In this document: positions 34,862 to 37,955 of the stretch, in pieces | How positions within the stretch are numbered: position 1 is the first letter of the stretch | How the letters are laid out: each line of letters starts with the position of its first letter | Assembly: GCA_945860455.1 (NCBI GenBank) | Contig: CAMAQX010000003.1 | Coordinates: forward strand, 1 to 37,955 | Length of the DNA: 37,955 nucleotides | Direction: 5' to 3' | Source: Lishizhenia tianjinensis | GTDB lineage: Bacteria > Bacteroidota > Bacteroidia > Flavobacteriales_D > Crocinitomicaceae | Notes under the pieces: model-generated | Told to the model about the DNA's origin: nothing | Seen by the model: the letters and a program-made list of their open reading frames with translations, nothing else | Database searches by the model: none | Program-made: the position numbers and the translations under genes

Positions 34862-36039
34862 GTATGAATAAGGCATATATTATTGCTGGCTATCGGTCAG
34901 CAGTTGGAAAAGCGGGAAAAGGCGGGTTTCGCTTTTTTAGACCGGATGATTTAGCCGCACGTGTTATCGAACATTTAATTCAATCAGTTCCTGCATTGGA
35001 GGCCCATCAAATTGATGATGTCATTGTTGGAAATGCAACTCCTGAGGCTGAGCAAGGCCTAAATTTGGGAAGAATGGTTTCTCTTATTGGTCTAAAAACA
35101 GATAAAGTACCAGGAATGACGGTGAATCGTTATTGTTCTTCTGGATTGGAAACAATTGCTCTTGCACAAGCAAAAATTGAGGCCGGAATGGCAGATTGTA
35201 TTATTGCGGGCGGAGTTGAATCTATGTCGGTTATGGCAATGGGTGGTTGGAGAATCGTACCAAATCCAAAAGTGGGTAAAGAAAATCCATCCTATTATTG
35301 GGGAATGGGATTAACGGCGGAAGCAGTTGCAAAGCAATACAACGTTTCACGAGAAGATCAAGATGTTTTCTCCCTTCATTCACACGAGAAAGCATTAAAA
35401 GCAATTGAAGAAGGCCGATTTGTCAATGATATTGTACCCATTGAAGTGGAACATATTTTTTTGGATGAAAATGAAAAAAGACAAAGTAAAACACACATTA
35501 TTGATACTGATGAAGGCCCTAGACCAAGTTCGCTGGAAGGATTAATTCATTTAAAACCGGTATTTGCTGTTGACGGTTCTGTAACTGCCGGCAATTCTTC
35601 TCAAACCTCTGATGGAGCAGCTTTTGTGTTGGTGATGTCTGAGAAATTAATGAAACAACTCAATATTGAGCCAATTGCTCGATTGAAATCTTATGCTGTC
35701 GTGGGAGTTGAACCCCGTATTATGGGAATTGGTCCAGTTGAAGCAATTCCAAAAGCATTGAAACAAGCAGGCTTATCCTTGAATGATATAAATTTAATAG
35801 AAATCAATGAAGCATTTGCCTCTCAATCTTTGGCAGTTATTAGAGAAACAAAATTAAATTCTGAAATTGTGAATGTCAATGGCGGAGCAATTGCGTTGGG
35901 ACACCCATTGGGTTGTACGGGCGCTAAACTTACTGTTCAACTAATCAATGAATTAAAGAAAAGAAACCAAAAATACGGTATTGTTAGCATGTGCATCGGA
36001 ACAGGGCAAGGTGCAGCCGGAGTAATAGAAATGATGTAA
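34858..36039 (+). CDS. fadA: Acetyl-CoA C-acyltransferase (FadA-type thiolase)
   Basis: This 393-residue degradative thiolase catalyses the last step of beta-oxidation (3-ketoacyl-CoA + CoA to acetyl-CoA + shortened acyl-CoA). The active-site residues are all visible: Cys93 in [12 protein letters not shown], His349 in [14 protein letters not shown], and Cys379 in [11 protein letters not shown]. Length is normal. The ATG (34858) overlaps the DedA stop in ATGA; an alternative ATG two codons later (34864) is possible. Together with the FadN-type gene it would form the FadN-FadA complex known from Bacillus fadNAE, here separated by the DedA gene. No fadE follows in this window. Confidence 0.95.
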   Translation: MSMNKAYIIAGYRSAVGKAGKGGFRFFRPDDLAARVIEHLIQSVPALEAHQIDDVIVGNATPEAEQGLNLGRMVSLIGLKTDKVPGMTVNRYCSSGLETIALAQAKIEAGMADCIIAGGVESMSVMAMGGWRIVPNPKVGKENPSYYWGMGLTAEAVAKQYNVSREDQDVFSLHSHEKALKAIEEGRFVNDIVPIEVEHIFLDENEKRQSKTHIIDTDEGPRPSSLEGLIHLKPVFAVDGSVTAGNSSQTSDGAAFVLVMSEKLMKQLNIEPIARLKSYAVVGVEPRIMGIGPVEAIPKALKQAGLSLNDINLIEINEAFASQSLAVIRETKLNSEIVNVNGGAIALGHPLGCTGAKLTVQLINELKKRNQKYGIVSMCIGTGQGAAGVIEMM

Positions 36040-36096
36040 TATTGTAAATACTTGAAGTTAATTTAATAGATAATTTTTATTTTTCGTTTTTTAACA

Positions 36097-36104
36097 TATC
36101 TTTG
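36097..36104 (+). promoter_or_regulatory. Candidate -7 element for the PKD protein gene
   Basis: TATCTTTG is an exact match to TAnnTTTG, 18 bp before the ATG at 36123, in an AT-rich gap of 83 bp after fadA. Confidence 0.5.
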
Positions 36105-36122
36105 GTTGACTAAACTGATATT

Positions 36123-37955
36123 ATGACTAAAAAGCTACCTTTTTTCTGTGTTTTATTGGTGTTTTATTGTATTGGAAATTTTTATGCCCAAAATGGCTGC
36201 GATAATGCGGACTTTGAAAGTGGCACATTTCAAAATTGGATAGGACAAACAGGTAGCTGTTGTGCAATTAATACACCAACAAACGGAATAGTTGCTGGTC
36301 AACACACGATAATGACAGGTGCAGGGTTTGACCCAAATTCTTGTGGTCAAATACCAGTTGTTGCTCCTGGAAGCATATTTTCCGCTCGACTAGGAAATGA
36401 TTTGAGTGGGTTTGGTGCTGAAAGATTACGTTACAATTTTACTATTACACCGGCCAATACATTGATCATATATAAATATGCTGTTGTATTAGAGGACCCT
36501 ACTCATGGTCCCGCAGACCAACCTCGTTTTGAAGCAAAATTATTAAATCAAAATGGACAAGTAATACCTTGTACCAATTACTATGTCGCTGCAGGTCCGG
36601 GTTCCGGATTTCAAAACTGTGGAGGCGTTCAATATAAACCTTGGATTACGATCGGAGTTGATGTGTCTGCATATGTTGGACAAACAGTTACTTTGGATTT
36701 TGCTACTGGCGATTGTGGTCAAGGCGCTCATTTCGGTTATGCATACGTGGATGCAGGGTGTGCACCATTTTTAATTGATTCAAGGTATTGTGAAGTACAA
36801 AATGGTTTGAATGTTGCCATATTAACAGCGCCCCCGGGATTTCAAAGTTATTTATGGAGTAATGGTGGAACGAATAACACAACGGTAGTTGTTAATCCGC
36901 AACAAGGTGAGGTTATAACCTGTCAAATAACTTCTGTTAATGGATGTGTCGCGAATCTCCAAGCAACAATGACACCTTCTGATGTTACTACTTCCTATAT
37001 TCCAGAATCGGCGTGTGCTGGTGATACAATTAATTTAGTGAATACATCAGTTTACCAAAACGCCATTGAGGATAGTGTTTCATGGACATCTTCAGACGGT
37101 TATACTTCATCGACCACGGACTTTAGTCATGTTTTTACAACACCGGGAAGTTTTCAGGTGGAATTATTCGTGCAGTCTGATGCCGGTTGCAGAGACTCTG
37201 TAACTCAAAACATTACGGTTTATGAAAATCCTGTTTCTAGCATTCAATTGACTGATATTTGCCTTGGCAATCAGGCTCAAATTGCATCCACAGCAACTAT
37301 TTCTAATAATTCACCTTTAACAAGTACCTGGACAATTGAAGGAAACACTTTAACGGGTAGTCCGATAACCTATAATTTTTTAGGTGTAGATACGGTTACG
37401 GTTACGCTGGTTTCAGAATCTCAAAACAATTGCTCGGATACGGTTCAGCAACAAATTATTATATATGATAATCCAATTGCTGATTTTACATTTGTTGAGC
37501 AATGCGCTAATGTCCCAGTTGATTTCACCAATACTTCCACACTTAATGCTCCGCAAAATCTTTATTCTTGGGTTTATAATTTGAATGAGGTTTCAACATC
37601 TGCTGATTATACCAGTTTATTTAATACTCCTGGAAACAATGCGATGACGTTAATTGTGCAGGATGTTTATCCAACTGTTTCTTGTGACGACACGATTACA
37701 CAACCATTTTTCGTTCATGATTTACCAACTATTCAATATTCTGGGGATACAACTCAATGCGAAGATTTGAGTTTCGTTATTGATAATCAAACCACTGTAT
37801 CAACGAATGAAACTTTGACTTTTGATTGGACAATGGCCGGATCAACAATTGCGATTACTGAAGACTTGAATTATACGATTAATGATGCCGGTGTGTATCC
37901 AATTACATTAACGGCTACTTCTGCTTTTGGGTGTGAATCCGATTCCACGTTTGAT
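36123..37955 (+). CDS. Secreted PKD-repeat protein, 3'-truncated (probable T9SS cargo)
   Basis: The frame is open from the ATG at 36123 to the window end (611 codons with no stop), so the C-terminus is missing. Residues 1-24 form a signal peptide (MTKKLPFFCVLLVLFYCIGNFYA). Residues about 26-220 form a lectin/jelly-roll-like module (CDNADFESGTFQNWIGQTGSCCAI, then FSARLGNDLSGFGAERLRYNF and FATGDCGQGAHFGYAYVDAGC). A short Cys-containing linker domain at about 221-295 follows, then at least four PKD-like repeats of about 80 residues. Each repeat carries paired cysteines (near 298/355, 380/437, 460/520 and 545/604). Such proteins in Bacteroidota end in a gliding-motility C-terminal or T9SS sorting domain, which would lie beyond the window. 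Adhesin or cell-surface function is an inference. Confidence 0.85.
   Translation, partial: MTKKLPFFCVLLVFYCIGNFYAQNGCDNADFESGTFQNWIGQTGSCCAINTPTNGIVAGQHTIMTGAGFDPNSCGQIPVVAPGSIFSARLGNDLSGFGAERLRYNFTITPANTLIIYKYAVVLEDPTHGPADQPRFEAKLLNQNGQVIPCTNYYVAAGPGSGFQNCGGVQYKPWITIGVDVSAYVGQTVTLDFATGDCGQGAHFGYAYVDAGCAPFLIDSRYCEVQNGLNVAILTAPPGFQSYLWSNGGTNNTTVVVNPQQGEVITCQITSVNGCVANLQATMTPSDVTTSYIPESACAGDTINLVNTSVYQNAIEDSVSWTSSDGYTSSTTDFSHVFTTPGSFQVELFVQSDAGCRDSVTQNITVYENPVSSIQLTDICLGNQAQIASTATISNNSPLTSTWTIEGNTLTGSPITYNFLGVDTVTVTLVSESQNNCSDTVQQQIIIYDNPIADFTFVEQCANVPVDFTNTSTLNAPQNLYSWVYNLNEVSTSADYTSLFNTPGNNAMTLIVQDVYPTVSCDDTITQPFFVHDLPTIQYSGDTTQCEDLSFVIDNQTTVSTNETLTFDWTMAGSTIAITEDLNYTINDAGVYPITLTATSAFGCESDSTFD

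Noticed and set aside
35344-35356. GTTTCACGAGAAG in fadA as a parS-like site
   Set aside because: Only one arm fits and it lies inside conserved thiolase coding sequence.

Overview
The window (about 38 kb, AT-rich) reads as chromosomal DNA of a Bacteroidota bacterium, most likely order Flavobacteriales. The evidence is a full-length SprA (type IX secretion outer-membrane translocon), a secreted multi-PKD protein, a DUF4175-type coiled-coil protein, a DUF6427-type membrane protein, a fused MaeB, a DksA-like protein without zinc ligands, and several copies of the Bacteroidota -7 promoter element TAnnTTTG with no Shine-Dalgarno sequences. A family such as Crocinitomicaceae is a guess. I see no tRNA, rRNA, CRISPR array, IS element or phage module.

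Left part (1-5.6 kb, + strand): a 5'-truncated DUF4175-like protein, a small RsbW-type ATPase, ybeY and mnmG form one tightly packed block. mnmG is bracketed by two sites matching the ParB-binding sequence parS (TGTTNCACGTGAAACA), one 1 nt after the ybeY stop and one directly after the mnmG stop. A third, degenerate copy lies 13 bp further on. This is the most striking non-coding signal here and suggests a centromere/origin-proximal locus. A roughly 400-bp gene-poor stretch follows.

6.0-11.8 kb (- strand): a six-gene run, read from right to left as DUF6427-like membrane protein, purQ, purD, CNNM/CorC transporter-like protein, secreted beta-propeller-like protein and HAD phosphatase. Gaps are 55 bp or less and the last three genes overlap. 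A divergent promoter region separates it from a DksA-like gene and lspA (+), which end in a clear intrinsic terminator.

13.0-14.0 kb (- strand): three tandem, diverged single-stranded DNA-binding protein genes, all short and without the acidic interaction tip. They diverge from maeB.

14.3-25.0 kb (+ strand): maeB, ruvA, sprA and a GNAT acetyltransferase are packed with 2-nt gaps or a 1-nt overlap. sprA starts at TTG.

25.0-31.3 kb (- strand): an operon of histidine kinase, response regulator, polysaccharide flippase, Wzz-like protein and O-antigen ligase-like protein. It is divergent from a fatty-acid degradation operon (31.4-36.0 kb, +) of MarR regulator, FadN-type hydroxyacyl-CoA dehydrogenase/enoyl-CoA hydratase, DedA/VTT membrane protein and FadA-type thiolase. 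A perfect 14-bp palindrome lies between the two divergent -7 boxes and is a good candidate MarR operator.

36.1 kb to the end: the first 611 codons of a secreted, cysteine-containing PKD-repeat protein that runs off the window. It is probably a type IX secretion cargo, which would link functionally to sprA.
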